Source: Chrysomallon squamiferum
Taxonomy: Eukaryota; Mollusca; Gastropoda; Neomphalida; Peltospiridae
DNA: 45,000 bases
Direction of reading: 5' to 3'
NCBI GenBank assembly: GCA_012295275.1
Contig: CM022670.1
Span: 35,322,801 to 35,367,800, forward strand
Shown here: positions 11,936 to 24,824 of the stretch, piece by piece
How the letters are laid out: each line of letters starts with the position of its first letter
How positions within the stretch are numbered: position 1 is the first letter of the stretch
Translations under genes and position numbers: made by a program
The notes under the pieces: model-generated
What the model was told of the DNA's origin: nothing
Database searches by the model: none
The model's input: the letters and a program-made list of their open reading frames with translations, nothing else

Positions 11936-12916
11936 TTAGTACATATTACAGGATATGCTAGATATGTCAGGAAGGAATACTAAATACAAAAACTTTTGTT
12001 CTTTTTCTTCTTCTTCTTCTTCGTCTTCTTCTTCTTATTATTTTTTTTAATCAGATAAACGAATAAACAGTTATATATTATGTGATATGCTACACGAACA
12101 GGAAGGAAGATTTTAAAATATCAGCGTATCTTTATAAATATCAGTAATAACGTCATCTCTTTTTCAAAGTTTGTCACAAGAGGTACACGACAAAGTATTC
12201 AATAGTACAGATAATAAGTGAAATATCGAAACTATTTTATCTAATAAACGTGTGTGTGAGTGTGTCTATGTGTGTGTGTGTGTGTGTGCGTATGTGTGTC
12301 TGTGTTGGTATAAGCTATGACACCTTTTGAAATTTTAATGTAATTGTGAACGTTAATAAATATACAAATATAGATATATATTAAAATTTCAAGAGGTCTT
12401 CATCGCTTCTTGAGCTACGTTTTCCGATTATCAGTAAGGTTTCTTTTGTATGCACTTTCCTCTACCAAGGAAACCACAAACAACAACACTTCTGTATTAA
12501 ACCAGTCAACTACAGCATTAGCTGGAGTCAGAAATCACTCCGAAGTTGCAGACGATTCATAATTAAAATGATGATGACAAGATTTATTTATTTTTTTAAT
12601 ATATATATATCTGAGAAATTTAACGAAACGATTTTTTTTCTTTTCTTTTTTTCTTTCATTTTTTTTTCTTTCTTTCGATTTCTATGTTGGTTTTTTCAAG
12701 TAATCTTGGGAAAAGTAGTTTGTCTTAATGTATCGACGTTATTGGATTTCAGCTGATGGAGGTAGCAGAAGACAAATCATCACAAAATCGGAACAGTTTT
12801 TCCCTAATTAAACTAATCATGTGGTGCAGATTAGAGGGATAAATATAACAAAAAAACATCTGACCCAGAAAACCTGAAAGATAAATGAGGTGAAATCAAT
12901 ACGAATTCACCGAGGA

Positions 12917-12948
<32 letters not shown>

Positions 12949-13315
12949 GAAAAAAAAAGAAAATAAGAAATTTCGGTTTCAGATTTATTTTCCTCATTAG
13001 CTTTTGTTACGTTTTGCCGCTGTCTGAAAGCCGGCCTGTTTATCTGTTGTAGAACTGATAAAGTGGAAATGCAAAAGAAATAAATTACAATGGAATGTAT
13101 TAATTATTTAGGTAAAAAAGAACATAATTATATAACTGGATTTAACAGAAATACAGCCTGTTTTAGTCTTACGAGATTTTAGCTACATTTTTTTGTTTTA
13201 ATAGGTAACCTTGTTCGTTAAAATAACTACCTCATCATCATCAACAACAACAACAGCAAATTAGACCGTGGTAAACAACAGCACCAAATTAGACAATAGT
13301 TAGCAGTGAAGCACA
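11936..13315. other. Intergenic with scattered microsatellites
   Basis: No gene seen. It contains (TTC)n at about 12000-12036, degenerate (TG)n at about 12249-12305, T/C-rich tracts at 12630-12680, and an A/G-rich tract at about 12915-12965. One further AACGTCATC relative of the 45-bp repeat lies near 12149. Confidence 0.6.
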
Positions 13316-13422
13316 TGTGTGTGTATGTGTGTATGTGAGTGTGTGTGTATGTGTCTATGTGTATATGTATCTGTGTGTGTCTGCGTGTGTCTGTGTATGT
13401 ATACGAGCGTGTGTGTGTACTT
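13316..13422. repeat. Degenerate (TG)n microsatellite
   Basis: About 107 bp of TG with TA, TC and GA interruptions. Confidence 0.85.
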
Positions 13423-14518
13423 GATTATTCTAAAACTAGAAAGCTTGTATGTATGTCCATATGAATGTATACATAAACATATACATAGTATTATGTAAAT
13501 ACTAGAATTTTTTTTTTCTTGATATCTAGCAATCATTACTATTGCATCGGACAATTGCAGTTATTAATACTTCCACCGCTACAACTACTATTTGCTGCAG
13601 CTGTTATTATTACCATTACTGTGTAAAGCTTAAGTGTAAAAGAAAGTCTTGTGATCTTTATTTGCTGTAAATCCATTCAGACCCCAATAAACACCTTTTC
13701 AGATTACTGTAACTCAGACAAAGACAAATGTTAATTGTGCATAATCTTGTGATATCGACTTTAATAAAGGTTACATGGTATAGAAAGACATATATTTTGA
13801 ATACAGAGCCTGATATATGTAGTGATAATTTGTTTTTAACCAGTCTAGAAATTTAATATCATGTATATGTCGTAACTGAATGTTTATGTCATACAATACA
13901 GCAGTATCATGGTGGATCTGAAATTAATGTGGTTTACAACCCTTTTCAGTATTTTTTATTTATTTATTTATTATTATTATTTTTTTTTTTTTTTTGTTAG
14001 ACATTATTAAATCTAAAAAATGTGTATTTGCCAGGTTAATAGATTTCTCGACATATTAGTCAAGGCTAAATTTGATTTTCTTTTTTTTTTCAATTTTTTT
14101 TTCCTTTCTACACACATGAGAATATTCAGATAGCTCATCCATATTGATAATGAAGAACATCTCGTTTCCATTGCTGTAGTTTATTTCCTCCAATATGAAA
14201 ACACTTAATTTATATAAAAAAATATATCGTTATACGCTAGTATATTTCAGCACATAACACAGAGTCTATGTACTCATGTCTATTATTTTATGGTCTACTG
14301 TTTCTTCTGGAGTAATTTTTGACATGCACCGCATCATGTTAAGATTATCATTACTCGTAAAAACTAAGCCTAATGTCTGTGTACATACAGTGAAATTACT
14401 GTCTCAACATTTACAAGAGCAGCGAGGTTTGTTTTAAATAATTATATGATAACCCAGATGCAGTATAATAAAACCCCACTGAATAATCGTTATTTTCTTA
14501 ATTACATTATAATGTCGC

Positions 14519-14519
<1 letters not shown>
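13423..14519. other. Intergenic, no gene seen
   Basis: Unique AT-rich DNA with T runs near 13979-13995 and 14083-14102. Confidence 0.6.
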
Positions 14520-14561
<42 letters not shown>

Positions 14562-14703
14562 TTTACAACATTAATTTCATATTGCAAAACTGAAAATCAC
14601 CCGGAAAACGAGTACATGTAGACACTAACACACACACACACACATATACAGACACATACACACGCACTCACAGCCACACACATAAACAGAGACACATACA
14701 CAT
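14520..14703. repeat. (TA)n and degenerate (CA)n microsatellites
   Basis: (AT)n at 14520-14558, a short unique spacer, then a degenerate ACACA-rich tract at about 14628-14703. Confidence 0.9.
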
Positions 14704-17700
14704 ACTATTTAAATTAAAGAAAACTCCATAAAGTATTTAATTTGTTACATCTAAGAAATCTTTTTTTCTTTCTTTTTTTTTTATCCTTTTTCGTCTTGAT
14801 AATTACTGTCAATAAAATATACACATAACATACCACGAGATTCAATTTCTTCTAATACTGTCTTTTTTTTTTTTCATTTAATTTCATTTCATTTAATTCT
14901 TTTTCGCTGACTTAGTTTAGATCAGTGTCAGTGAATGCCTGAACACAAAAGGAAAACAGTATTATATCAAACACTTTAACTTCACCTTCTCTGTCGAGAT
15001 GTTGTGATTCGTCATTGAAACTAAGAAACTGTTGGGGTGGTTTTTTGTGTTTTTTTTCCCTAACGTGAGATGCAGTCGACAGGTTGAAATTAGACACTGA
15101 TATGTTTTCTCACGAATGATGAAGAAATCCACTTTTTAGCAAAACGGGATTGCCAACGGTTCTGGCTGTTGTTACTGAAGCTATTGTGACCGTCGTATAA
15201 TACTAGACGAGTTAAGTTTTGTGCGTGTTCAATTCACTTTCAGGATGACCCCGAGTCAGAACTAAAATTGCTTTGATTTCGTTTGCTGTGAAATGAATTG
15301 TATTCGACTGTCGTTCTTCGCTATTCGCGTTATTCGCCATTCCGTTTCAAGTGTTATTTATCTTTCACATTTCTTTCATTTTTTTTTTTTCCGTGAGCAT
15401 TTTTTTAAATATATTTTTTGATTCATCTTCTTTGGATTGTTTTTATTTTGAAGTTCAGCATGCATTAGTTTGTTCTAGTTTTTTTTTCCAAATAAATATT
15501 TTATGTTTTAAATTTCTGTTTACTCATTTTATTTTTAACCTCATCTTAATTGCAATATTATACAGAGCAGAACCCCCAAAACAAACAAACACACCCCAAA
15601 AAAACAAAACAAAAGAAAAGAACAAAACATACAACAACAAAGAAACAAGGAAAAAACCAACCAAAAAAACCAAACTTTTCTCCTGACCTTTCCATTCTAA
15701 TTGAAAGAAGAAAACAAGAAAGAAAAAGAGTAAAAGTGAAAGATTAAAAATAACTTCAGTTAATAACTGATCTTTTTTTCGTTTATTTAACTCCGTCCTT
15801 TTCTTTTCTCTTTTTTTTCTTCTTCCCCTAATTATTTCCTGACAAACATTATCAAAAAGAAAGAAGAAAAAAAACAAAACACCAGGTCATTATTACGTTT
15901 GCTTGTCTTTCAAAAGATCCTGAAAGCCCAATTACAAAGAATAAAGACACGAAGTCCTCAACATGTTCGTATTTAACAGTAAAACATAAAACCAAATTTA
16001 GCAAATGACTCTTCGTAACAAGTTCTTCGTAGGCGTTAAAAAGTTGAGAGACGTCAGAGCACATTACCTTCAGGAGATGTTTATGTGTAGATGAAATGAT
16101 GATATTTTTTATTACTGGTAATTTATACTGAACGCAAAGGTACCTCTACAAAAACAACTGTACGACCGAACAGCAATACAAATGCATATACGCATAGTAA
16201 GTGTTAAGAAATACATGCTATTTTTTTCGTTTTCAAACGTACGGTATATAATAAAGTAGATTAGTGTCTGGATTGGGAAATAAATAAAATTAATTGAATT
16301 TAATAAAGACAACTGAGGACATAATTTTAAGAAAAACCAGTCCGACTCCCGATCATAACAGCTATAACAATAACGATAATAATAAACAGCTAATAAAATA
16401 ATGTTGTAATGATGATGATGATGATAATGATAATCATGGTAATGATGATGATATTGATGATGATAATAGAAGAAGAAGGACAAAACTGTTTTTCAAGGAT
16501 TTGGTTGATAAGACAGGCCTGGAATATGAGAAGATTGTAACATAACAATATCAGTGTCTGTAGACATCGTATAATATATTTTTATCCACAGAATGAATAC
16601 GAAGACTCACTATTCATGCTTCCTGAAGGTCAACGTATGAATACTTGAATAATTTAAGCTGTCAAACCTTTATTTTCGTTTACATAAAACATCAGACATG
16701 AACGAAAACGTCTAATGGATGTCTAAAAGTTTAACGAAAGAGAAACGAAAATGATTAGTCTAAAACGAGAGAATACATAATTAAGCGAACGAAATAAAAA
16801 AAGACGAAAACAGTTTTAGAGCGAACAATGAATATCCCATATGAGTATTACAAACAATACTAATTCAAAGGGAAAGCATAATTTAAGAATATCCCAAATT
16901 AGTAATCGTTACAGTTTCGAAATAACTAGTTTGATTATAAGCTTAAAAGAGATATTAAAATCAGCTTTGTTGGTTTATCGTTGGGATACACTACGCTAAA
17001 TTTTATAGCTGTTTGTTCAGACCTGCTGACAATAAGTTATTGTGGGGAATTGCGTTACGCCCACAGAAATCTCTCACCATAACGTTCAGGTTTCGTCAAA
17101 GCACAAAAACAACAAACTACTCTCCTTAACGCCATCCTAATTAGTGACGCATTACGCTATTTGGCCGTAAGCCGGGCTCCGCAGGTCAAACCACGTCTTG
17201 GGGAATCCATGCAAACTTAGAGTCTTTTTTTTGGTTTGTTAATAAAATGCTCATATCTCATGCCTAGCTTGGTACTCTCGCAATTATCAAAGTCGTTTAC
17301 AAATCTAATGAGCTCAGAACAAACGGAGGAGATGGCCGTCAGAGAGAAAAGACTTGATTGTTAGTTCTCGGAGATAAAATAGAAGTTATAATTGGCGCCT
17401 CGGGGGAACAGCAGCTGGTTATGTTTCCAGAATGAGTTCTCTGCTGTTTTGAAAGAAGAATTAGAAACGAACAGACAGAACCGACGTGAAGATATTGGCA
17501 TACACCGATTACTGTCTGCGATATCATGGTACATTTTTTCAAGAAATATCTAAAAAAAATTATACGACGCAAATCAAGCTTTCGTAAAAGAAGAATATTT
17601 GTGTAGCAAAACAGTGAATGATTCCTATAATCCCATTCATTCATGCATATGGTTAAAAACTATCCAGAAACAACGTATACCGTCATGCAATGGGATAATT

Positions 17701-17956
17701 GTTTCGTTTAGCGTCACGACACTGACCAGGAGGCAAATAGAGACATTTGATTCTCAGACCCATGGCACCTCAGCACAAAGGTTTAACCACTAAGTTAAAG
17801 CTAATAAGTGAAAAATTATTATTTTACTTTTTTAAAAGAATAAAAAGAAATAAAACAACTTTGATCCGTTTCAATACATTCCACCTTTCACTTGCTAAAA
17901 TCACGTAACATATTGAACAGCATTTGATCAAAAATTGAAAAGTGACCATCACTAAA
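14704..17956. other. Long intergenic stretch, no gene seen
   Basis: Mostly unique AT-rich DNA with homopolymer T runs, an A/C-rich low-complexity tract at 15565-15680 and a (GAT)n-like tract at about 16408-16465. The block at about 17000-17230 has higher complexity and more CpG than its surroundings, but I found no RNA gene or coding frame in it. Confidence 0.55.
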
Positions 17957-17973
17957 ACACACACACACACAGA

Positions 17974-18022
<49 letters not shown>

Positions 18023-18080
18023 AGACACATACACACACAGACACACACACACAGAGACACACATACACATCCACACACAC
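17957..18080. repeat. (CA)n microsatellite with GA/TA interruptions
   Basis: About 124 bp of CA dinucleotide with periodic AGAGAC and ATAC interruptions. Confidence 0.95.
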
Positions 18081-19320
18081 AAAAACAAATTCATAGACAA
18101 ACAGTCACTTCTGCATGGCGAGTTTGAACGTCAGTTTTAAACTAGTTATTGTATTTGATAACAAAACTCTAACACCTGCTGACAAGCAGATTTTACAACG
18201 TACTGGTGTGCGGTTCGTAATGATGTGAATGACATTTGAAAGTGCATCTACATCGTTCTGCAAGATAATATTTCTTTAGATAATAAGCTTAGAACAGACA
18301 CTCGAACAGGCTCGGGTATTTTTTTTATTTTTTTATTTTTTTTTATTTTACAGTCTCTATCAGAGGCGGATTCAGGTTTCAGAGAAAAGAAGGTTATTGT
18401 GATGAAATAGTTTTAAAGATGAAATGTAATATAATGAAGAAAAAAAAGAACACATAAAAAACGACAGTCAGCAAATATAAGATGGGGGAAGGGCTGTCCA
18501 TATCACCTTAAAACCATCTTAATATCACTGTTCATTATTTTTTCTCATAAAAACACGAGAAAATCAGACTTCTTTCCTAGGTTATATTACTATTATTATT
18601 ATTATTATTATACTTTATTGTTAGTAAAGGTTGATTACCGTAATTTTGGATAAAATAGTATTAAAGTAAAGAAGATTTATTAGTCAGTGTGCATGTTTCA
18701 CAAATGAGCGCTTTAAAACAAAATCTTTGTATTTATCTCTATTAATTAATGAAAGAACCGTTTTTGTTTTTATTATTGTTATTTTTTTTTTCTGATTCGA
18801 GTTGCTACAGCGGCGAGATCCCAGAGACTACTGGGATAATAATTTTTATTAATATCGATATCTTCAGTAACACCCATTACAGTACTGTACACATACACTA
18901 AAGTCGAAATGTTCTGTACTGCAATAGACAAACGAATTCTGATACAGCTTTACTTTGAAAACAATGCAACATTTAAAGATTATATCAAGAACTGCTGGTA
19001 ACCACTAATCTTTTCCGTGACATTTACAAAACAAGCAAACACCCGTTGATAATTATGTTCAGGTTCACCTTGGCTTGTGTAAAGGTAACACAGAGACAAG
19101 TTTACAATCCTAATCAAACTGGATAAAGCAGTACGGAATATTCTTCGTTCGCTGATTACTTACAGGGGTTAGCAGCCATCTCGACTCTAAACTGCCAACC
19201 AATTAATTATTCCTAACAAGTTGCTGTACGTTGTAGTCATCGATTTGGCTGTATACAAATATTTAGCAGTTTTTTGTTAGTATTTTGTGACAGACATTTG
19301 TCACTGGCGACAAAAAATAA
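18081..19320. other. Intergenic, no gene seen
   Basis: Unique DNA with T-rich tracts at 18318-18350 and a small (ATT)n near 18588-18612. Confidence 0.55.
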
Positions 19321-19614
19321 ATGACATGGAATGGAGGGTCGCAACAACAACAACGGCGACAACGATGATTATGATGACAATGATGATGACGACGATAATA
19401 ATGATGATGGTGATGATGATGACGATAATATTAACAGAAATTCGATTACATGAGAAAAGATATTCTTGTTATTGACATACATATCTATTATACTGCATTT
19501 ACGAGTACAGAATATAGAATATAGAATAATAATCTGATGTTTCAAACCAAATATTGCCAAAGACATCGAAAGCAAATTGCAGATTTTGTACAATTAATGC
19601 CCAATAATATTATT

Positions 19615-19870
19615 AAATTTCGTTAATGTCCACGTTCGAAAAATCATTAAGCTTTAATTTCTTCGTTAATGTCCACATCCTCATATATTATTACAATAAT
19701 GTATATTTATATAACATGATCCTTAATCATGAAATGAAGCTGTTATTATTTTTATTGCCGTTCACAATCAGACAGGAAACGCAGTCATTAATAATCGGAC
19801 ATTAATCTGAATGAGATTAAGCGATGTCTCATTAAGCAATTATTTATTTACGAGTTTCCAGCTTCTAATA
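19615..19870. promoter_or_regulatory. Candidate non-coding regulatory block (homeodomain-type sites)
   Basis: A non-microsatellite block with repeated short motifs: CGTTAATGTCCAC at 19621-19633 and 19663-19675, and ATTAAGC at 19646, 19816 and 19831, plus several further TAAT/ATTA cores. Such clustering of homeodomain cores is compatible with an enhancer, but TAAT is common by chance in AT-rich DNA. Confidence 0.2.
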
Positions 19871-20073
19871 TAATTTCAGTTATCTCCGTAACTATTATTA
19901 CATTGATAATAATGAGACAAATATAATAACATCATTAATACGATGTTTGTTTGGATTCTAAATACTTGTTACAGCTTTTATGAGTATCGTACAATATCGT
20001 ACAATATCGTATAATTATAATGGTTATTCTAAAACTGTACCATCAGCGGTATTCAGAGAGCTACACAGTTTTT

Positions 20074-20075
<2 letters not shown>

Positions 20076-20117
<42 letters not shown>

Positions 20118-20165
20118 TTTTATGATGATGATGATGATAGTAATAATAATAATCATCATCATCAT
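20076..20165. repeat. Compound (AAT)n (GAT)n microsatellite
   Basis: (AAT)n at 20076-20117, GAT units at about 20122-20138, then AAT and ATC units to 20165. Confidence 0.95.
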
Positions 20166-20266
20166 TATCACCATCGTCATAAAAACAATAATAAACAGGA
20201 AAATGAACCTGCCATATTCATGCAGTATTTGTCTTTAGTTTCACAAACCTAATCTCAGTTGAACAA

Positions 20267-20346
20267 ACACATACACACACAGACAGACACAGAACACGCG
20301 CACGCACACGCACACACACACAGTACACGCACACATACGCACGTTA
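20267..20346. repeat. Degenerate (CA)n microsatellite
   Basis: ACACA-rich tract with GACA and GCAC variants. Confidence 0.85.
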
Positions 20347-20733
20347 AACCCACTTTGTACAGATATAGTTAGATTTCGACTTATATCGACCGAATTACTT
20401 CAGCGTTTGCAAATGATGAGAAAGAAAAATATGCGTGTCTGATCGCTTGGTATTCATCTCTGCTATTCTCCAAGATTCACTGCGCGTTTAAAGTGATAGA
20501 TGTGTTACACAGACGTCAGTTCAAAATGTCTTACACTGAGATGCCGATATGAGCGTTATGTGCATTTAATTTACATCGTTAAAGTAATCCTATCCGGTTT
20601 AACCGGAAAAATATGTTATGCTTTATTAATACAGGATTTTAAAAAAAAATAAAAAAAAAAAAAATAAAAAAATATTATTGATTATTTATTTGTAAATAAT
20701 TCTATTAAATTCTATTAAATTTATCTTCTGTAA

Positions 20734-20734
<1 letters not shown>

Positions 20735-20801
<67 letters not shown>

Positions 20802-20925
20802 GATAAGTAAATTAAAAATGAATGAATGAATAAAAAATAAAGACATAAAATAACATAAAATATAATAAAATAAATACAAAATAAAATAAATAAGTAAATA
20901 AATAAATAAATAAATAAAGAAATGT
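20735..20925. repeat. (AAT)n followed by AAAT/AAAAT low complexity
   Basis: About 64 bp of AAT to 20798, then A/T-only tetra- and pentanucleotide repeats, including (AAAT)n at about 20884-20922. Confidence 0.95.
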
Positions 20926-21949
20926 AGAAATTATATCCTAAAGAAAATCCAAATTCATCAAGAAAATACAAATTCATTTTATACTAACAATTCATTTTCC
21001 CGTAAACAAACACATATTTATCTACACACATACAAAAGAGTTTCAGACATTAGTAAACTCAGTGCTGTTTGTATTCACATACTATACTTCGATCTCAAAG
21101 AAAATACCAGTGTCAAGAATGCACTATAAACTGTAATTTTACCTTCTTAATGGCTTTGCGAATACTATTCAATACTTGCAAGTAGAATTTGCATTAGCTT
21201 TGTAAGAGAAAACTATACATTTTTAATCTAACATGCTTTAATCGTAATGTCAAATGTTAATCATAACATGAGATTTTAATAAACCTCTGTAATAAAAAAA
21301 AAAAAAATAAAAAAAAAAACAAAAAAACAACAAAAAATATGTTTTCATAGTCATAACTAAAAACCCAAATAACCCAGATTTTCCAGATAATGGCTATTAC
21401 CTTTTCTTTCCGTCTTTTAAAAAAAAAAAAAAAAAAAAAATGTTAATTTTGTTTAACGAAGATAATTATTACATTATAACATAACCCATGACAGTTACGT
21501 TTTTCAGTTCGCTCTTACTAATTTAATTTTACGTTATTTACGGTACTGCTTTTAACTTGTTTTTGTTGTTGTTGTTTTGTTCACTAATTTGTTTTGTTCG
21601 GCAATAACTTTATTATCGAGTTCAGATAGGTTAATGATCTCACAGTGCTTAATGAAACATAAATTTTCAAGAAGGTTCAAGCACGCGTATAATGGACATG
21701 ACCGCAGTGAGTGATCAAGTAGATTCAACTGACAGTTTTAACCTGTCTGTCAGTGCTAGCCGCTGTAAAGTAATAGTCTCTTGTGAACGCAATACAGACG
21801 TATTAGTTGTCTGTTCAACAGGTTTCTGATGTTATTTGGACAGAAGAAAGATATTCTTCACTTTACGTATCCCTTGAGAGCTCGGTTAAATGTCATTCAA
21901 GTACCGATCAAGCTTAAGACTGCAATAACTGAAACTGGTAAAAGTTTGA

Positions 21950-21950
<1 letters not shown>
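20926..21950. other. Intergenic, no gene seen
   Basis: Unique DNA with A runs at about 21293-21320 and 21420-21440. No frame worth calling. Confidence 0.6.
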
Positions 21951-21993
<43 letters not shown>

Positions 21994-22302
21994 TGTTATA
22001 TATATATATGTGTGTGTGTGTGTTGTGTATATATATATATGTGTGTGTGTGTGTATGTGTGTGCTTGTGTTGTGTTGTGTGTATACACACACACGTATAC
22101 AGAAACACACGAATCACACACACACGTACACATTCTCCCAATCTCTCATAATTTGTTTCTGTCTATATGTCTGTGTGTGTGTGTGTGTGCGTTTGTGTGA
22201 GTGTATCTTTCTACCTGTCTATAGATACACACAAACAGACATACACAGACATACATTGTATATATATTTCTCATTCACATATACACACACATATGCACGT
22301 AC
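21951..22302. repeat. Compound TG/TA/CA microsatellite cluster
   Basis: (TG)n at 21952-21991, TA and TG blocks to about 22080, then CA blocks, TG again at about 22169-22205, then CA-rich sequence. Alternating TG and CA blocks are mutually complementary and could fold into hairpins. All open frames in this stretch are repeat artefacts. Confidence 0.95.
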
Positions 22303-22407
22303 GAATATACATTACGTTTATATGATAAGGTTAAATATAAAAACAAAATGTGAGGTATTTTAGATTGAAATCACGTACAGTTATTAAATAATTAGTATAA
22401 TAACAAC

Positions 22408-22437
22408 AACAACACCAACACCAACCCCAACCCCAAC
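22408..22437. repeat. (AAC)n / CCAAC low-complexity run
   Basis: AACAACAACACC then CCAACC units; short. Confidence 0.8.
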
Positions 22438-22537
22438 AATAATAATAATATTAATAATATACAAAAAGGAAACTGAAAGTAAAAAAGTAAATCATATCCA
22501 AGATTTCAGTCTGAGTAGCTTCTGTCGCATATTCAGT

Positions 22538-22720
22538 TATTTTATTTTATTTTATTTTGTTTTGTTTTGTTTTGTTTTGTTTTGTTTTGTTTTGTTTTGT
22601 TTTGTTTTGTTTTGTTTTGTTTTATTTTATTTTATTTTAATTTATTTCATTTTATCTCATTTTATATATTTATATTTATATTTATTTTTATTTTTATTTT
22701 TATTTTTATTTTTATTTACA
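22538..22720. repeat. (TTTTA)n (TTTTG)n and (TTTTTA)n array
   Basis: TTTTA pentamers, then about 13 TTTTG pentamers (about 22555-22620), TTTTA pentamers again, then TTTTTA hexamers at about 22680-22717. The period changes step by step along the array. Confidence 0.95.
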
Positions 22721-23182
22721 TTCTATTTTTGTTTTATTATTTATTTATTTTTTTGGTGATTTTTAATATTTAATGGATAGTTTTAATTTCACACCATAGA
22801 TTTTCTGTAAGCTGCAGCTTTGGATAAATACTGTTCATTTTTTTTTTTTTTTTTAAAAACCACAATGGAAATATTTAATATGTCATTTGGTAACAAATAT
22901 TTTTTACTAAAATTTCTAAATCTTAATAGTCTTTTCATTATCTTTAAAAAAAAAAAAATACTGTAGACGTAGTGTTCTTTTTAATTAATTGACCTTTTAA
23001 AAAATATATTATTATTATTATTATCATTATTATTATTATTATTATTCTGGGTTGTTGCTTTGTTGTTATTTAAAAAAAAAAATTCAAAACACAAGTAAAA
23101 TATGCAAACAAAATAAGTATACAGATTAATAACATTCAAATTACGTCACGACTAATTTAAATATATAGCATAATATGGTATG

Positions 23183-23214
<32 letters not shown>

Positions 23215-23393
23215 CATACATATACAGGGTGGCAATAAAGTCACTATACAGTTACTTATAATAAAATAAAAGTTCAAACAGTATCGGTAATTAATTTACT
23301 ATTGTTTTCCATAGCATTTTATTATTAACCAGAATTAAATAGAACCATTTTAATAATAAATTTCTGGACTGTTGATTAATTGCTTTGTCTTAA

Positions 23394-23446
<53 letters not shown>
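23183..23446. repeat. Two (TA)n microsatellites
   Basis: (TA)n at 23183-23208 and at 23395-23446, separated by unique AT-rich DNA. The text ACAGGGTGGCAATAAAGTC at about 23224-23242 resembles the end of a Tc1/mariner-type element, but no matching inverted partner was found. Confidence 0.9.
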
Positions 23447-23450
<4 letters not shown>

Positions 23451-23754
23451 AAATGGAAAGAAAAGTTTATACAAAATGGTTATAAACAAGGAGAAAAAAT
23501 ATATACAGTTTAATACATATATATTTGTATTCAGGTGAGATATTACCGATTTTATGCAAACCAACATTTAAAATTTAACACACTAACAGGGAAATAGAAA
23601 TCTGCACAGAAAGTTTCTTCATTTAAATAAAATCATTTTTTGTTTAAAGTTTCTATCTTTGTGCTATTTTTTTTTTTTTTTTTTTTTTTATAAAATAATG
23701 CTAATTATAATTAGATGCATGGCCATAACTAGACTCTTTCTGAAATGAGGTAAA

Positions 23755-23850
23755 AACGCTTATGCCGAGCGGAGCGGGGCAAAATAACTTGGGTGAGGGG
23801 TCTGGGGGCTAGATGACACTGCATCAGGGTAAGAACCGGGCTAAGACTGA
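23755..23850. repeat. G-rich dispersed-repeat-like fragment
   Basis: The phrase GCCGAGCGGAGCGGGGCAAA followed by GGGTGAGGGGTCTGGGGGC stands out in composition and word structure from the AT-rich surroundings. It resembles fragments of dispersed repeats known from marine invertebrates (recalled impression, not searched). Confidence 0.35.
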
Positions 23851-24458
23851 AACATGTGAAAAGGATACTGTGTGCCTTAAATCATCAGGTGTTCGATAAA
23901 CCTATTAAATGTCCGATGTCTTTGAAGTCAGTTATGTCTTTCATCGCAACCGATGTCGGTAGACTTCGAACGGTAACCGTAGACATAAACGAATTCATTC
24001 AGTGGATATCGATTCTATCGGAATAGAGATTTTTATTTTATATATTTTAAATAAAATAATTTGCCTCAATGTAGTTATTACGGCCATGTTTAAATATATG
24101 ACTTATAAAAAAAAAAAAAAAAAGTAAAAAATTAAAAAAATGTGTTTTTCTTGTTATGTTTAAAATCAATAACGATTGAAAAGTATATAAATACCTGGCA
24201 AACTTCCCGGCGTCCATATTTAAATCTTATTACCAACTTGCTTAAACGGAGCTTTTTAACTCGACGTAATTCGATGTTCAAATCGCTGACGCTTTCCGTT
24301 TGAAATCAACCATGCAGATAAACAACGTTGAGTGGTTGCGCCCAACTTGACTCCCAGTCATGGCTGTCATTTAAAAAAAACACTCCCTTCTTTTCACGAG
24401 AGTCGAGAAACAACCCGCGCTGAACCACGGGCAGACGAAGAGCTGTCTAATTGCGACC

Positions 24459-24599
24459 ATGGAGAACTCGAGTCTGTGGATGATGACGAATCGATCTGGT
24501 AACCCAACATGTGAGTCCACTCCGGCATGGTTCCGACAGAACGAATCAAACAGACCACGTAGGAAACATGTGACAGATTCCCGTCAGTCTGTGCGGTGA
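24459..24599 (+). CDS. Possible short ORF / first coding exon (46 codons)
   Basis: The ATG at 24459 lies in a near-ideal start context (GCGACCATGG) and opens a 46-codon frame ending at TGA 24597-24599. It begins Met-Glu-Asn-Ser-Ser-Leu-Trp and holds two N-glycosylation sequons (Asn3-Ser-Ser, Asn11-Arg-Ser). A consensus 5' splice site GTGAGT begins at 24511, which would end an exon of 17 codons in phase 1. The surrounding 24200-24670 is more complex and CpG-richer than its neighbours. A first exon of a membrane-protein gene, an upstream ORF or chance are all possible. It does not join in frame to the plus-strand gene at 35.9 kb with the acceptors I identified. Confidence 0.25.
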   Translation: MENSSLWMMTNRSGNPTCESTPAWFRQNESNRPRRKHVTDSRQSVR

Positions 24600-24712
24600 T
24601 GAGTGTGCAGACGACAGTAAAACAAATGTCAGGAACACGTCAGGAATTTAGTAGCAGGGTTTGGTGACAACAGTTACGTACCTTGGATATTTTCAGCTAA
24701 CCCGTGTCGATT

Positions 24713-24824
<112 letters not shown>

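Noticed and set aside
17020-17230. Higher-complexity, CpG-containing block considered as a tRNA or small RNA
   Set aside because: No cloverleaf, A/B box pair or other recognisable RNA structure was found.
21829-22363. Long Cys/Val and His/Thr frames around the TG/CA cluster
   Set aside because: Dinucleotide repeats read in all frames give such peptides; they are not cysteine-rich secreted proteins.
23224-23242. Tc1/mariner-type terminus ACAGGGTGGCAATAAAGTC
   Set aside because: No inverted partner was found nearby, so an element cannot be delimited.
24671-24690. Minus-strand donor-like CAAG|GTACGT as an upstream exon of gene 1
   Set aside because: The sequence that would form the exon is a (TAC)n(TC)n microsatellite, so a real exon is unlikely.
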